64,000 nt of DNA, from positions 3,189,870 through 3,253,869 of the forward strand of contig JAJHZJ010000220.1 in the NCBI GenBank assembly GCA_023548195.1, in the 5' to 3' direction. The first letter of the stretch is position 1. The number at the start of each line of letters is the position of its first letter. The notes below the pieces were generated by a model, which was given only the letters and a program-made list of their open reading frames with translations, searched no databases and was not told the DNA's origin. The stretch comes from Bettongia penicillata ogilbyi (Eukaryota > Chordata > Mammalia > Diprotodontia > Potoroidae). Positions 9,985-22,334 of the stretch are shown piece by piece. Made by a program: the position numbers and the translations under genes.

Positions 9985-10745
9985 TTTAATAGTTTTTTTA
10001 ATTACACATAAAGTCAATTTTCAAAATTCATTTTTATAAGATTTTGAGGTCCAGATTTTTCTTCCTATCTCCCTCCCATTCCGTCTGACCAAGTTGGAAA
10101 GCAAATTGATATAGGTTATATATGCACAATCATATTAAGCATATTTCCACATTAGTCATGTTGTAAAAGAAGAATCAGAAAAAGTGGGAAATATCACAAG
10201 AAGCAAAAAAAAAAACAGAAAAGAAGAAGAAAGTATTCTTCATTCTCCATTCAGAATACATTATTTCTCTGGATGTGGATAGCATTTTCCTTCATGAGTC
10301 TTTTTGAACTGTCTAAGATTATTGTATTGCTGAGACGAGCTAAGTCTCAAAGCTGATTATAGCACAATGTTGCTGTCACTGTGTACAATGTTTTTCTGGC
10401 TCTGCTCACTTCACTTAGCCACAATTTCTTTGAAATCCACTAGCTCATCATTTCTCTTAGAACAATATTATTCCATTACACTCATATACTACAACTTGTT
10501 CAGCCATTCTTCAGTTGAAGGTTATCCCATCAATTTCAATTTTTTTTGCCAGTGTGAAAAAAGTTGTTATAAATATTTTTGCACACACAGGTCCTTTCCC
10601 CATTTTTATGATCACTTTGGGTTAAAGAAATAGAAGCTTTATTGCTGGATCAAAGTGTATGAAATGCATTTTGAAAAAAAAAATGGTTTGGGCATAATTT
10701 CAAAGTGGTCTCCAGAATGGTTGAATAATTTTACAACTCCAACAG
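9985..10745 (-). mobile_element. L1 3' end (late ORF2 and 3' UTR), 5'-truncated
   Basis: Antisense L1 tail. 'cacattagtcatgttgtaaa', 'tcattgtattgctgaga'-like sequence, 'cttgttcagccattcttcag' and 'tctccagaatggttgaat' appear in the order also seen in the - strand L1 at 55905 and known for marsupial L1 3' regions. The 3' terminus is at the left, next to a T-run ('gttttttta'), and the copy is cut near 10745. It has no usable reading frame. Confidence 0.75.
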
Positions 10746-10900
10746 GAAGCCAAGTTTTTAAGTGGACTAAGAAGGAGAGTTTTCCAAGAGTGGAAACAGC
10801 CAGTAAAATTCAAGTAACAGAAAGAAAGCTACTATTGTTAGATTATTAAGCCAGTGAAGGGGTAGGGTGGAGAAAAATGGAAGAAAACCAGAAAGTCAGC
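10746..10900. other. No recognisable feature
   Basis: Short unique sequence between the L1 3' end and an old repeat. Confidence 0.5.
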
Positions 10901-11340
10901 ATGGGCTAGGATGTAAAGAATTTTCAAAGTCTAACAGAGGGTTATAGGTTTAATCCTAGAGATAATATGAAGCCTTTGCAGTTTATGAAGTTAAGGGAGT
11001 TACTTTAATAAAATCACCTTGGAAGCTAAGAGGATAATGGAAAGAGGAGAGTGAAGAGAGGAGAGACAGGGGGACTAATTAGAGGACTATTGAAACAATT
11101 AAGGTGAGAAGAGAAGCCTGCATCAGCATAATGTTTCCCGTAGTAGAGAGAAGGGGACATATGTGCATGACTGGTAATAGTTTTGCAAGACTTTGCAATG
11201 GACTGGATATGTGGGGTGAGTGAGCAATGAGGTGAGAATAATAACAATACTGAGCATGAGTGATTGAGAGGGTAGTGGTTTCCTTGATCATAATCATGAA
11301 ATTTAGAAAGGGAGTGATTTGGTGGGAAGGACCCACCATT
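10900..11340 (+). repeat. Old interspersed repeat, class uncertain
   Basis: The text 'gggggactaattagaggact', followed by 'attgaaacaattaaggtgag', resembles a mammal-wide repeat whose consensus has a 'gaccaattaggaggctattg' core; I recall it without being sure of its class. It is strongly decayed. Confidence 0.45.
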
Positions 11341-11349
11341 ATTTTTAAG

Positions 11350-11545
11350 AGTGAAAGAAAGAAAGAATGAAAGAGAGAAAGGAAAGAGGGAAGGAAGGAA
11401 GGAAGGAAGGAAGGAAGGAAGGAAGGAAGGAAGGAAGGAAGGAAGGAAGGAAGGAAGGAAGGAGGGAGGGAGGGAATGGAAGGAGGGAGGGAATGGAAGG
11501 GAGGAATGAAAGGAGGAAGGAAAGAAAGAAAACAGAAAACAAGAA
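11350..11545. repeat. (GGAA)n microsatellite with purine-rich flanks
   Basis: About 18 uninterrupted 'ggaa' units at 11391-11463, followed by 'ggga' variants. The long frames here on both strands (Lys-Glu-Gly-Arg or Ser-Phe-Leu-Pro repeats) are translation artefacts. Confidence 0.95.
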
Positions 11546-12824
11546 AGAAAGCAAATGTATTTTAGTGGACACAGAATTTTTCTTTGTACAATGTTGCTTC
11601 TGACCCACACTTATGCCTCAGGCAACTCTCTAAAACTGTAGGTTTTAAAGTTGGTGAGGAAACCCCTTTTACCAACAAAGTTAAACACTGAAACTTAAAA
11701 ATATTTTATCTTGACTGAAAGTATTGAGAAATTAAGTGATCTTCTCAGGCAAGGTAGTGAATACCTCAATACACATCAGTTTAAATCTGAGGCTAGCCCT
11801 TTTCATTATGCCACACTGTTTCTGGTCTAATCTTGATCAAACCAAGAACACAAGCAATACATTTTTTTTAAACAAAAACTTTTGGTAAAATTTGAAAAGT
11901 AGTTTTTGTTGTTTGTTTTTCAATTTTGTGCCTTTTTTGCAATAACCTGGAATGAGTCTCATGAATAAACAAAATAATTTAAAACCTACACCATGGAAAT
12001 AGAGGATAATGGAAGCGTATAATTTTCACCATTATGAGTAAGGGGAAAGTTTGGAAGAAGTCATAGCATAGTAGAGAATATAAAAGAAGAAAAGTTAAAT
12101 ATTTTTGATTCTGTAAAATGGAAAAAAAAAACTTTTTCACAAACAAAATCAATGCAACTTGAACAAGGAGAAAAAAAATGTCAATTTTGGGAAAAACACT
12201 TTGTGTTAACTATTTCCAATGAAATCATATTCTAAATCCGTAGAAAATTCACACACTTTTGACTGATTCATTCCTGAATATAGAATTTGTCAAAAAGCAT
12301 GAGAAATTTTAAGGGAAATTGAAATGTAAACTATGGTCAATCATGTGAAAATTAATCAAAATATTTAGTAAGGAAATAATATGCAATGTAACACAAGTCT
12401 GAGTTATCTAATTTGTAATGGTTATTTAAAATTTTAATATAGAAATACATTATCTATTTCTTCTTAAACTAGTGAATGCCAATGATGAAATTACAAATTT
12501 TTTGGAGCAGGTCTTTAAAACATTTGCTTATTGCTTATGCTTTCTGCACAATCTTCAGTCAATGAAAAGTGAATAACAGTTATTCATTACTAAATGGATA
12601 GTTTGAAACAATTAATTAAAAAGTTAATTAAATTTCTAAGTTCAACATTCATTCTTTCAAGGTTATTCATAATGAATGGGACAATTCTTCAGTATCACTT
12701 ACAAAAAAGGCTAATTTCAATTTCACCTTAATATTTGCATATTTAGCCTTTGATGTGATGAAATACAGAAAAAAGTGCCAGAAATGTTCCAAGTATCTTT
12801 AAATGTTCATTTTTTACAAGTTTC
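11546..12824. other. AT-rich, no recognisable feature
   Basis: Unique-looking AT-rich sequence with no coding signal and no repeat that I can name. Confidence 0.5.
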
Positions 12825-13032
12825 ATGACAGAGACTGATAGAAAGACACAGAAAGATGAGAAGGGGGAGGATGGGGAGGAGGAGGGAGGAGGGAGAGTGG
12901 AAGCAGGAGAGGGAGGAGGTAAAGGAATAATGAAGGGAGATGATAAAAGGGGAGTGGTGGAGAGAAATAGACTGACAAAGACACTGACTAAGCCAAAGAT
13001 GCATAAACACGCGCGCGCGCACACACACACAC
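12825..13032. repeat. Purine-rich tract ending in (CG)n(CA)n
   Basis: GGA/GAGG-rich sequence at 12850-12960, then 'acgcgcgcgcgc' followed by about nine CA units at 13007-13032. Alternating CG and CA is the classical Z-DNA-prone pattern. The frames on both strands are artefacts. Confidence 0.8.
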
Positions 13033-14245
13033 TACTATCTATGTTAAGAGAACCCAGATATAAAAGAAGATGGTGCTCAACTGAGTCAGATGCTACAGAC
13101 TGGTCAAGAAATATGAAGACTGAGAAAAAGACTTGATCTTGCAGTAGACCCATCATTTAAGTTGAGAAATGAGCAAAGAGAGAAGACATGAAAGGTCTAA
13201 TTAATTATTAAGGAATATAATGAATATGAAATATGACTGTTTGCCCATGTTATAACTGTTAAGAAAATTAGCTGACATTTATTAAACTTTTATAATATAG
13301 ACAAAGAACTGTGATATTTATACCATAAAACCTGAGTCATAAAGGTACTAGACCAGGAAATTTAAATTAATTAAAAAGAAACAATTCCAGAAAGATTAAT
13401 TGAATTAGATTGAAGATGTATTAGAGAAGTTCCTGTGCAAAATCATCTTGAAATTGCTGAAGAGTTTTCAAGTTTTGTCACTTAATAAGGATACACCAGA
13501 AAAAGAAAACAAGTAATGCACTATATTTATACTACCTAAGTGCTGATGGAGAAAATAATAATGGCAGATCTATAATCCAATTTTTCATCTATAGAAAATT
13601 TTCACGAGAGTTACCAATATACATATTAAAGATATTCTTAATGGAAATTTTAGAAGGGAAAATGCAAACATTACAAATCATTGTCTATAGTAGACAAAAG
13701 TTTTAGTGTCAGTTGGGTACCTATATTAAAAGTAGAGTGGTGATATATTACAAATACCAATCATTTATTTCAATCAAACAAAAAGTGTAATCCTAACACC
13801 TTTCCTCTAATAAGGAAGATTAACAATCAGAAGGTTAATTAATCATTTTGCTGTCTTAGCATTCACGAGATATTTCTCAACAAATAAAATGATAAAAAAA
13901 AAAAAAACCTGTTGAATGAAAAGTTCTTTGGTCCTCTATTATAAAAGGAAAACAAAGAAACAAACAGAAAAACAACAAAAAATTCCAAATGAGGAAGTTG
14001 TAGAGTCACCAGAATTGTTTACTACTATCACAGAGGAAGTCCCAAATAAGAGTAAAGAGTAAAATAAGACAGAATTTCCCAAAGATGGAGAGAACCTCAA
14101 CTCCTTCCTTTTGGTAATTGAGAGTGTGATGAAAACAAAACATATCAATATCTCATTAAAGAACTCCTTAATTATTAAAATAAATCATATCACATCAGTA
14201 TGTAGATATCTGGAGTTATAGATATATGTATCAATCTCTCTATCT
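13033..14245. other. AT-rich, no recognisable feature
   Basis: No coding frame or recognisable repeat, apart from a 13-base A-run near 13895. Confidence 0.5.
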
Positions 14246-14249
14246 ATCT

Positions 14250-14790
14250 TTTTCCATGCTCAATAACATCCAGGTGCTTCCAATTGCCTCCAGGATCAGA
14301 TAAAAAAAGATGCTCTTTATGAAAGCATTCATGGTGCTTCATAACGTAACTTCCATTTCACCTTTTTATTTTCTTATGCTTTACTCACTAACACATACTG
14401 TTCCTTCCAATTACACTGGCCTTTCTGATATTCCATGAACAATGCCCTTCTTCCCTCAAATCCAACCATTCTCTCTGGTGGTCCTCAATGTCTATAGTTT
14501 TCTCTCTCTTTCATGACAACTACTGACCTCCCTGGATTTTTAAAATTGCAATTAACATCTCACCTTTTTCAGCAATCTTTATTCAACCCCTCTTAATTCT
14601 AGTGCATTCCCTGTGTTAATTATTTTCTATTTATTCTTGCTTTGTATGCATATTGTTTGCACTTGTGTCCCCCTTTAGCTTTTAAGGGACTTGAGAACAG
14701 GATTTTTCTTATGCCTCTTTGTATTCCCAGAGATTAGCACAGTTTCTGACAGATAGTAGCCACTTAAAAACTGCTTCTTGAATTGAAATG
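14250..14790 (+). mobile_element. L2 LINE 3' part
   Basis: 'caacccctcttaattctagt', 'ctgtgttaattattttctat' and 'ttagcacagtttctgacaga' followed by 'gaattgaa' are the usual L2 3' sequence in sense orientation. It ends near 14790. No ORF survives. Confidence 0.75.
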
Positions 14791-15149
14791 CATTAAACAG
14801 AATTATTTTCCAGTTTGAATACACTTAAAACAAAGGTATTTTACACAGAATATTATCTCTTGATGAGGGATAAAATATTTTTTAATTAAAGATCATTTGA
14901 TGTAATTTACCAGTTAAGAGTTGGAATATTATATATGCAAAGATCTAGGAAAAAAGACAATAGTAGAATGAGTGGTTGCCAAAACTGAACATTGAATAAC
15001 TGCTCAATCATTACCACTGCCTTTCTTACTTGAGGGTTTGAGGTTTTGTGGGCTTTTCTTTTTCAGAGTTTGCTTCACTTTATAATTCACAAACATACTA
15101 TATTTCTGGGAACATTTTGTGATATTTCTTTACGTGGTAAGGGGCTGTG
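14791..15149. other. No recognisable feature
   Basis: AT-rich sequence between the L2 and the RTE-tailed SINE. Confidence 0.5.
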
Positions 15150-15645
15150 AATAATGTCACACCCAGGAGACAGTGAGAGACCCTGGCCCTTTTAAGGTAA
15201 GATCTTTTCAAGTTCTCACTTTGAGTGAAGAAATGTCCATTCTCTGGACAGGCCTCTTTAAAGAGTGAGGCAACAGATGGTCCCTTGAATTAAAAAAATC
15301 AAACTGGGAGGGGAAGACCTTCAGGGTTGCGGATCAAAAACCAGTTCTATTTACATTCATTCTGACACAGGAGGACCCAAAAAATAACCACTAAGTGTTG
15401 TTTGGGCAGGGACCTATTGCTGCCCAATCCATGAGATCCAGAACAGTCATCCAGAACAATATTGACACACTGGTTCCCAAAGATTCAGAAGGAGAAAGTG
15501 AGGCTTATGACCTTGCAGAGCCCTCCCTCATTCAAATCAAAGTCAATTGTGAGTCATGTCATTATCTCCCTAATTTCATGATCCTCTTCAAGAATGAAGG
15601 ACAAACCACAACCACAGCAATGTCACACAACAATATCTAAAAATA
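15150..15645 (+). mobile_element. RTE-tailed SINE-like element
   Basis: The body contains 'agaccctggcccttttaagg', 'gggaggggaagaccttcagg' and 'gagccctccctcattcaaat'. It ends with 'gatcctcttcaagaatgaag', then 'gacaaaccacaacc'. The tail matches the 3' end of the RTE-type LINE at 46088 (read on the - strand: 'cctctttgagaatgaaggac'). The body agrees with a common marsupial repeat that I recognise from memory. An 81-codon frame inside it is not a gene. Confidence 0.75.
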
Positions 15646-15711
15646 AAAATAAAGGTTATCTGGACATGAGAGAGATATGGAAAATAATTCCAACAAGAAA
15701 TGTTATAGGAG

Positions 15712-15985
15712 GGATGGAGCCAAGGTGGTGAAATAATAACATGCATTTTCTAGAGGACTGTCCCCAAGCCCAGCCAAATAACTGTAAAAAATGGCTCTAA
15801 ACAAATTCTGGAGCTGCAGAGCCAAAGAATGACACAGTGAAACAAATTTCCAGCCCAAGACAGCCTGGAAGGTCACTGGAAAGTGTCTATTATGCTACAT
15901 AGGGGACAAGGCACAGTCCAGCATGGGCCTCATCATCATAGACAGGACCTTAGCGGGTCTTGGGGAGACCGAATCTCACACTTGT
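15712..15985 (+). mobile_element. L1/HAL1 5' UTR fragment
   Basis: It starts 'ggagggatggagccaaggtg', the L1-family 5' end, and continues with 'ggctctaaacaaattctgga' and 'cagcccaagacagcctggaa', shared with 4890 and 34320. It stops at about 15985, where inverted ORF1 sequence begins. Confidence 0.8.
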
Positions 15986-16497
15986 TTCAGTTTCCAAACT
16001 TCAATGAGATATTTCACATTCTCTTCCATTTTTTCATTCTTTTGATTTTGTTTTATGATTTCTTGGTTTCTCAGAAAGTCATTAGACTCCATCTGTTCCA
16101 TTCTAATCTTGACAGAACTATTTTCTTCAGTGAGCTTTTGAACCTCTTTTTCCATTTGGTTAATTTTGCTTTTGAAAGCATTCTTCTTCTCATTGACTTT
16201 TTGTATCTCTTTTGCCAATTGAGTGAGCCCATTTTTCAAGGTGTTATTTTCTTCAGCATTTTTTTGGGTCTCCTTTAGCAAGGTATTGATGCATTTTTCA
16301 TGCTTTTCTTGCATCTCTCTCATTTCTCTTCCCAGTTTTTCCTCCACCTGTCTAACTTGATTTTCAAAATCCTTTTTGAGCTCTTCCACGGCCTGAGCCC
16401 ACTAGACACCCACCTCAGATGTCTGGGATAGAGAGGCCCCGGTCTCCACTTCTTTCCCTGATGGCAAGCATTGTACTTCCTCATCAGAAATGAAAGG
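15986..16497 (-). pseudogene. L1/HAL1 ORF1 N-terminal half, inverted
   Basis: On the - strand this reads as ORF1 coiled coil: 'ENQVRQVEEKLGREMREM', 'NGLTQLAKEIQKVNEK', 'QMEKEVQKLTEENSS', then 'NEKMEENVKYLI'. The stretch from 16389 to 15976 is open. Upstream of it, 'ISDEEVQCLPSG' matches the acidic N-terminal segment of the sister copies. It is joined to a + strand 5' UTR piece on its left, so the two parts converge. Confidence 0.8.
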
Positions 16498-16502
16498 AGG
16501 GA

Positions 16503-16518
16503 GGAGCCAAGATGGCGG
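16503..16518 (+). promoter_or_regulatory. YY1-like site at the element 5' end
   Basis: GAGCCAAGATGGCGGA holds the CAAGATGGC core known to bind YY1 and to position L1 transcription starts. Related but weaker versions begin the sister copies ('gtcaagatggtgga' at 36292, 'gccaaggtggtga' at 15722). Function here is inferred. Confidence 0.55.
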
Positions 16519-16935
16519 AGTAGAAAAACTCATGTATGCTAGCTCCGAATCCACAGCCCATAAATTTCCTGTAAAGAGAATTTTACACAAATTCTGGATC
16601 ACAGCAAGGCACACAGAAACACAGTGGAAGAGATTTCTGTTCCAGAGAGCCCTGAAGAGCCGTCCACAGGGGTCCGTTACACCCCGGAAAGTGGAGCCCA
16701 CCCCTGAGCTGCCCTGGCCATGCGGCCCCAAAGGAGCAGATCCGAGCAGGCTTCAGGGATGGAATCTCCAGTGGCCGTGAAGGTCCCTCCGCCCACAGAT
16801 GCTACAGGTCCGTGAGAGAGACGTTTGGGTTGGCCGAGAGGGGAGCGGGGTGTCTCCATGACTTGGGCCCTCTTGGGAGGCAGAGACAGCAGTAGAGGCA
16901 GAGGTGGCTGGGACTCCCCAAGCAGGCAGGAGCTC

Positions 16936-17085
16936 CATTACGTAACGTCTCTGCATAAACCCCCTGAGGGAACTGAGCCTAGGAGATGGCCCTGCCCCCA
17001 CCAGCTTCATTACTGAAGGTCTCTGCATAAACCCCCTGAGGGAATTGAGCCTGCAAGGTGGTTCTGCCCCCACCCCAGCACCAGA
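16936..17085. repeat. Two tandem 72-bp units in the HAL1 5' UTR
   Basis: 'tctctgcataaaccccctga' followed by 'ggga' occurs at about 16948 and again 72 bases later. Unit 1 is 16936-17007 and unit 2 starts at 17008. Both continue into 'gccctgcccccacc' or 'gttctgcccccacc'. Confidence 0.9.
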
Positions 17086-17235
17086 ACTTAAGCTCACATT
17101 GAATAGCAGCCGCTCCCGCCGCAGATAACCCTGAGACTAGGAAGCAGCATTGGAATCTCAGACCCCAAACACTAGATGGGCAGATCTAGGCAGGGGTGGA
17201 GAGGAATCTCAGAAGTCAAGTAACTGGCTGGGAAA

Positions 17236-18335
17236 ATGCCCAGAAAAAGGAAGCAAAATAAGACCATAGAGAGCTACTTTATTGGTTAAGAGAATCTTAC
17301 TTCAGTGACAAGGAAGATCAAAGCATGCAAGCAGAAGAAAATAATGTTAAAGTTCCTCCATTTGAGATCTCCAAAAATAAAATATGAATTGGTCTCAGGC
17401 CATGGAAAAAGCTCAAAAAGAATTGTGAAAATCAAGTGAGAGAAGGTGAGCAAAAATTGGATAGAGAAATGAGAGTGATGCAAGGAAATTATGAAAAAAG
17501 TGTCAACTGCTTGCTAAAGGATACCCCCCAAATGCTGAAGAAAATAACACTGTAAAAAATAGACTAACCGTAATGACAAAAGAGATCCAAAAAAAATGAA
17601 GAAAAGTATTCCCTAAAAAGCCGAATAGGCCAGATGGAAAACGAGGTTCAAAAGCTCACTGAAGAAAATAATTCCTTAAAGATTAGTATGGAAGAGGTGA
17701 AAGCTAATGACTTTATGAAATATCAAGAAATTAAAAACAAAACCAAAAGAATGATAAAATAGAAGCCAATGTGAAATATCTCATTGGAAGAACAACTGAT
17801 CTGGAGAATAGATCCAGGATAGACAACATAAAAATTATGGGAATACCTGAAAGCCATGATCAAAAAAAAAGAGCCTACACATCATCTTTCAAGAAATTAT
17901 CAAGGAAAACTGACCTTATAGTCTAGAATCAGAGGGTAAAATAAATATTAAAAGAATCCACTTATCACCTCCTGAAAGAGATTCCAAAAAGAAAACTCTT
18001 AGGTATATTGTAGCCAAATTTCAGAGTTCCCAGATCAAGGAGAAAATATTGTAAGTAGCCAGAAAAAGACAGTTTAAGTATTGTGGAAACACAATCAGGA
18101 TAACACAAGATCTAGCAGCTTCTACGTTAAGTGATTGAAGGACTTGGAATATGATATTCCAAAAGTCAAAGGAACTAGAATTAAAGCAAAGAATCACCTA
18201 CTCATCAAAACTGAGTATAATACCTTGGGGGAAAATGGTCATTCAATAAAATGAGGACTTTCAAGTGTGCTTGAAGAAAAGACCAAAGCTGAATAGAAAA
18301 TTTGATTTTTAAAAGCAAGAATCAAGAAAAGTATG
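17236..18335 (+). pseudogene. HAL1 ORF1 (copy b), degenerate
   Basis: The ATG at 17236 opens 'MPRKRKQNKTIESYFIG', a basic N-terminus as in L1 ORF1. It is followed by an acidic stretch and a coiled coil (ENQVREGEQKLDREMRVM). The RNA-binding domain is visible near 17780-18130 ('LENRSRIDNIKIMGIPES', 'RIHLSPPERDSKKKT'-like, 'TRITQDLAAST'-like). Several single-base indels and stops split it. The stop is placed at 18333-18335 by alignment with copy c. Confidence 0.78.
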
Positions 18336-19310
18336 AAAAGTTAAACAGGAAAGAGAAATCATAAGGGACAAACTAAAGTTGAGCTGTTCACATTCTTACA
18401 TGGAAAGATAATATTTATAAGTCTTGAGACTTTTCTCAGTACTAGGGTAGTTGAAAGATTTTTATACATATAGATAGAGAGCACGGGGTGAGTTGAATAG
18501 GAAGGGATTTTATCTAAAAAGTAAATTTAAGGGGTGACAGAGGAATATATTGGGAGGAGAAAGGAAAAAAAATAGAATGGGACAAATTATTTATCCCATA
18601 AAAGAGGCAGGGAAAAATACTTTTCAATGAAATGGAAGAGAGGGGAGGTGAGAGGAAAAGCAGGTACCTTACTCTCATCACATTTGAATTAAGGAGGGAA
18701 TAGCATGCATAATCAATTTGTTATAAAACTCTTACACTACAGAAAAGAAGGGAGAAGGAGATAAGGGTGGTGTTGAGGATGATAGCAGGGAGGTAAAATG
18801 GGAGGAGGACTCATTTTGAAGGAAATACTTTTGAGGAAGGATAGAGTCAAAAGAGAGAACAGAATAAATGGGGACTAAGATACGATAGAGGGAAATATGG
18901 TTAAGCCTCCCACAACACGACTTTTATGGAAATCTTTTGCATAACTACAAATATATAACATATATCAAATTGTTTGCCTTCTCAGTGAATATGTATGGGG
19001 GTAGAAGAAAGAGAAGTTGGAAATAAAATTTAAAAATTAATGTTAAAATTGCTTTTGCATGCAACTGGGAAATAGGATATGTGAGCAAGAGGGTACAGAA
19101 ATTATCTTGTCCTCCAAGAATATAAAGGGGATGTGGATAAGAGAAGAGAGAGATGTGATAGAAGCTGGGGGCTGACTGGTGGAAGTTGTATTCAGAATGC
19201 ATGCTGCCTTGGGGTGGGTGTAATGAAGAGATGGGGAGAAAATGTGTAACTCAAAATCTTGTGGAAATGAAAGTTGAAAACTAAAAGTAAATTAAATAAA
19301 TTGGAATTTA

Positions 19311-19551
19311 AGAAATAAATGGCATGAGGGAATATGGAAATAAGAAAATATGTGATTTGGAATAGAAGAGGGTCATTGGTAAGAGAAAGGGAAACAAGAT
19401 GTAAAAAATACGAAGTTGCAAACCCAAATGAGATTAAAATATAATTGGAAAATATTAAATAAACAAATAAAAATACAATAAAATATAAAAACATTATTAA
19501 ACCTGATGTTTTGGGAAACATGGTCACATTAAACAAAGAACAATATTTGTT
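19311..19551. other. Short AT-rich gap
   Basis: No recognisable feature; reading frames here are chance AT-rich frames. Confidence 0.5.
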
Positions 19552-22296
19552 GTGAAATCAGGAAAACTTCCATTAATTTTGACTTTTATTTCCCCTAAGT
19601 GAACTGGTAGCACCTAGGCCAGTGCTACAGGAAGATTGTAATTTATTCAGAACAATGAAAGCCCTTTATACTGTTCTAAACTGGAATTTCCTTCCTCACC
19701 TTCTATTGATTTATAGAAGCCCTCTTGAACAACTCAGAAGAACAGTCACTGAATAATCCCATAAAATCTTAAAATAGCATACTCCAATAATCAATTTCAG
19801 ATATAACTATAAATAAGGACATTTTTAAAGGAAGTCTTAAGTAGCTTGCATACTGTTCTATACTTGTTCTAGTTCCTGATTAAATAGCAATCATAAAATC
19901 AAATTTACCATTAAAATCATGTTATTGCTCTAATACAGATTTGCAAGCTTCTTTATCCCTTTTAACCATTCTCAATCTAAAACAATGAGTTACACAAATG
20001 ATAAGTTCAAACACAAACTTCAGTTTAAATCATAGAATGAATTCAAATTAATCCAGATCAAAACAGAAAATCTAACTTTTTCATCAATGCAAAAGTATTA
20101 CTACAGGTTACCTGCTTCTAAGAAGTTTACAATGAAATTCTTTTCCCCAAACTGAAGATATCTCTGATCTAGTATCAGCAATCAATTCAAACAATTGTAT
20201 TAATACCCTATTGCTCTTACATCATTTTGAAACCTGTAATGACTTCATTCAAATGGGGTATGGGCCCAATTCAGGAACTTTGTCCCTTATCCCAAAATAG
20301 TTTTAATCCCATTTGTCTAAAGGACCCTGAAAAACCTCACCTTGAATGCTCCTTGGATGTCCCCACTTGATCTGGTTCTTTTGAGGTCCATAAGCTTTTC
20401 ACTATTTCTATGCCCAAATCGCTGTTCTACCTGCCACTCTTAATTCTATCAATCCAATTCTCCAGCCTACTGGCCACTCTCAAACAGACCATGCCTGGAA
20501 GCCCCAGATCAACCAGCCACCCCTGTACTCCTCCCTCAGTACCTCTCTAAGCAAGATCAATCTTGTTTCCATGAAAGTGCTCAGACTCTAACCACCCCGC
20601 TTACACTAATAAAGGACCAAGGTTCAATATTATACTGTCATTAGCAATACAAATTCTCAGAATTCTTAAGAGTCTACACAGTATTAAAAAGCTTTAATAA
20701 ATTCTGAATTTTTTAAGATGAATTAAAGCTTGATTTGAATTCATTTGAGCAGGACTCAAGTATCACTATTTTGGAGTCCCAAGCACCCTTAACCTCAGAA
20801 GTTCCATACAGATACCCCTTTATTACAGTTAACTTTAAATCCTAATCTTGTTCTGTGGAACAATGATTCAATATCACATTTATACTTTTGTTTCCTTTCC
20901 TTTAGCTAATTATTCCCATAACATTTAGAAAGAACGTTCTATTCCAGGGATTTTATCTTTCATGAGACTATACAGGAGTACCAATTTACACAGTTATTTC
21001 AATGAAAACAGCAAGATTCTACTACTTGCACTGTGCTCCCACTTTAAATTATCTGATTTGATTGCAGAAATATGCCATAAACTTGAAAAGCAAGGACCTA
21101 ATTAGACATTATCTCCACCTTGTAGCTAGGCTCAGGAATAGTCAGTTGGAAAAACTTTCCTTTTCAGAGGAATACAATGGGTAAACTGAGCCAGAAGAAT
21201 TCGAACCCAGGAAAAGGCCAGAATTATGCCCTGAGGCAAACCTCTTCCTGTAATAGTCACATTTTTCTCTTTGTATAACACAGTTTATTATTGTCCTGGA
21301 AGCTTTGACTCCAGATGGCAAGTTTCACTAATTGGAACTTTTACCAGGATTTACATCTTAAATTTTAAATTTGTCCTAAAAGCCAGTCACTAGAAATCAT
21401 TTATCACCAAAATAGGTTCCTTGTTTAGCAACTCTATGACTCAAACAGGCTCCTTAGAATTGCTGGGGGTTGCACATTTTTAATTAGCCCTGAGAGTTTC
21501 TCTGACTGATCAGAACCCTCCTTTCCATGCAATAAGCTTGCTAATCAATTATTACCTTTAGATTTTATCATTAAAACAATAACCCCAAATAAATTAGTTA
21601 ACTGTCTTACACACACAGGAAGTGGGCTGTATCAAATGAAGTCTTGAACAGGGATCTAGATCACTTGATCCTGACATCAATTTCCATATCACTCAGCAGT
21701 AGGAAAAAGCCAAAGGAAAAGACCTGTCTGCGCAGCTCTGAGTTCAGATTAGATGGTAAGAAGTCAGTTGGTAATAATGACTGAAGTTTGAAAGGAAAGA
21801 TGAATGGGGAATGAAGAGACAGCCAGGAGATTGTTTTTCTTAAACTACCACAGAGCTTCCTGGAGTCGTAAACAGGAGTCATGAAATTCCTTGTCTTCCT
21901 TATCTTGTCCCTTATCTTTAAACTCCCATAAAACTTCTATATCAGCATAATTCACTACAGTATCAAGTTTTTTAGTAAAATTAGCTTACAAATATAAATT
22001 TTGTAAACCTTCTGAAATCATACAAAAAATTTACAAAACATTTCTTCATGCAAAAAGAAATATGTCCTTTTCTTAAAAGCAGGTTACAATATGCTTGAAC
22101 TTAATTGACAAAATTTTCAAGAAAAGATCTAAAACCAAGGCCTTTACATAATTACCAAGTTTTCTTTGACAAACCTATTTTAGTAAAGGCTTGATTTATA
22201 GCAAAAACAATTTTAGCTAAAACATCCTTCTTAATAGCAGAAACAAATATTTTTAGTATACTTAATACATCCTTAGATGAAACAGGTTTGAAAATT

Positions 22297-22301
22297 TTAT
22301 G

Positions 22302-22334
<33 letters not shown>

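Larger units (their letters stand above)
16498..19310 (+). mobile_element. HAL1-like element (copy b), full length, GC-rich 5' region
   Basis: The 5' end 'ggaggagccaagatggcgga' is the cleanest L1-family start in the window and contains a consensus YY1 site (CAAGATGGC). The 5' UTR runs to 17235 and is markedly GC-rich at 16660-17180. Then come ORF1 (17236-18335) and a purine-rich 3' region that ends 'aaaatcttgtggaaatgaaa' plus 'taaattaaataaatt'. There is no ORF2. The organisation matches copies a and c. Confidence 0.82.

Noticed and set aside
11026..11610. 194-residue antisense frame and its overlapping partners
   Set aside because: Carried by the GGAA microsatellite; Ser/Phe/Leu/Pro repeats have no domain and both strands are open for the same reason.
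15395..15640. 81-residue protein
   Set aside because: The frame lies wholly inside the RTE-tailed SINE-like repeat.
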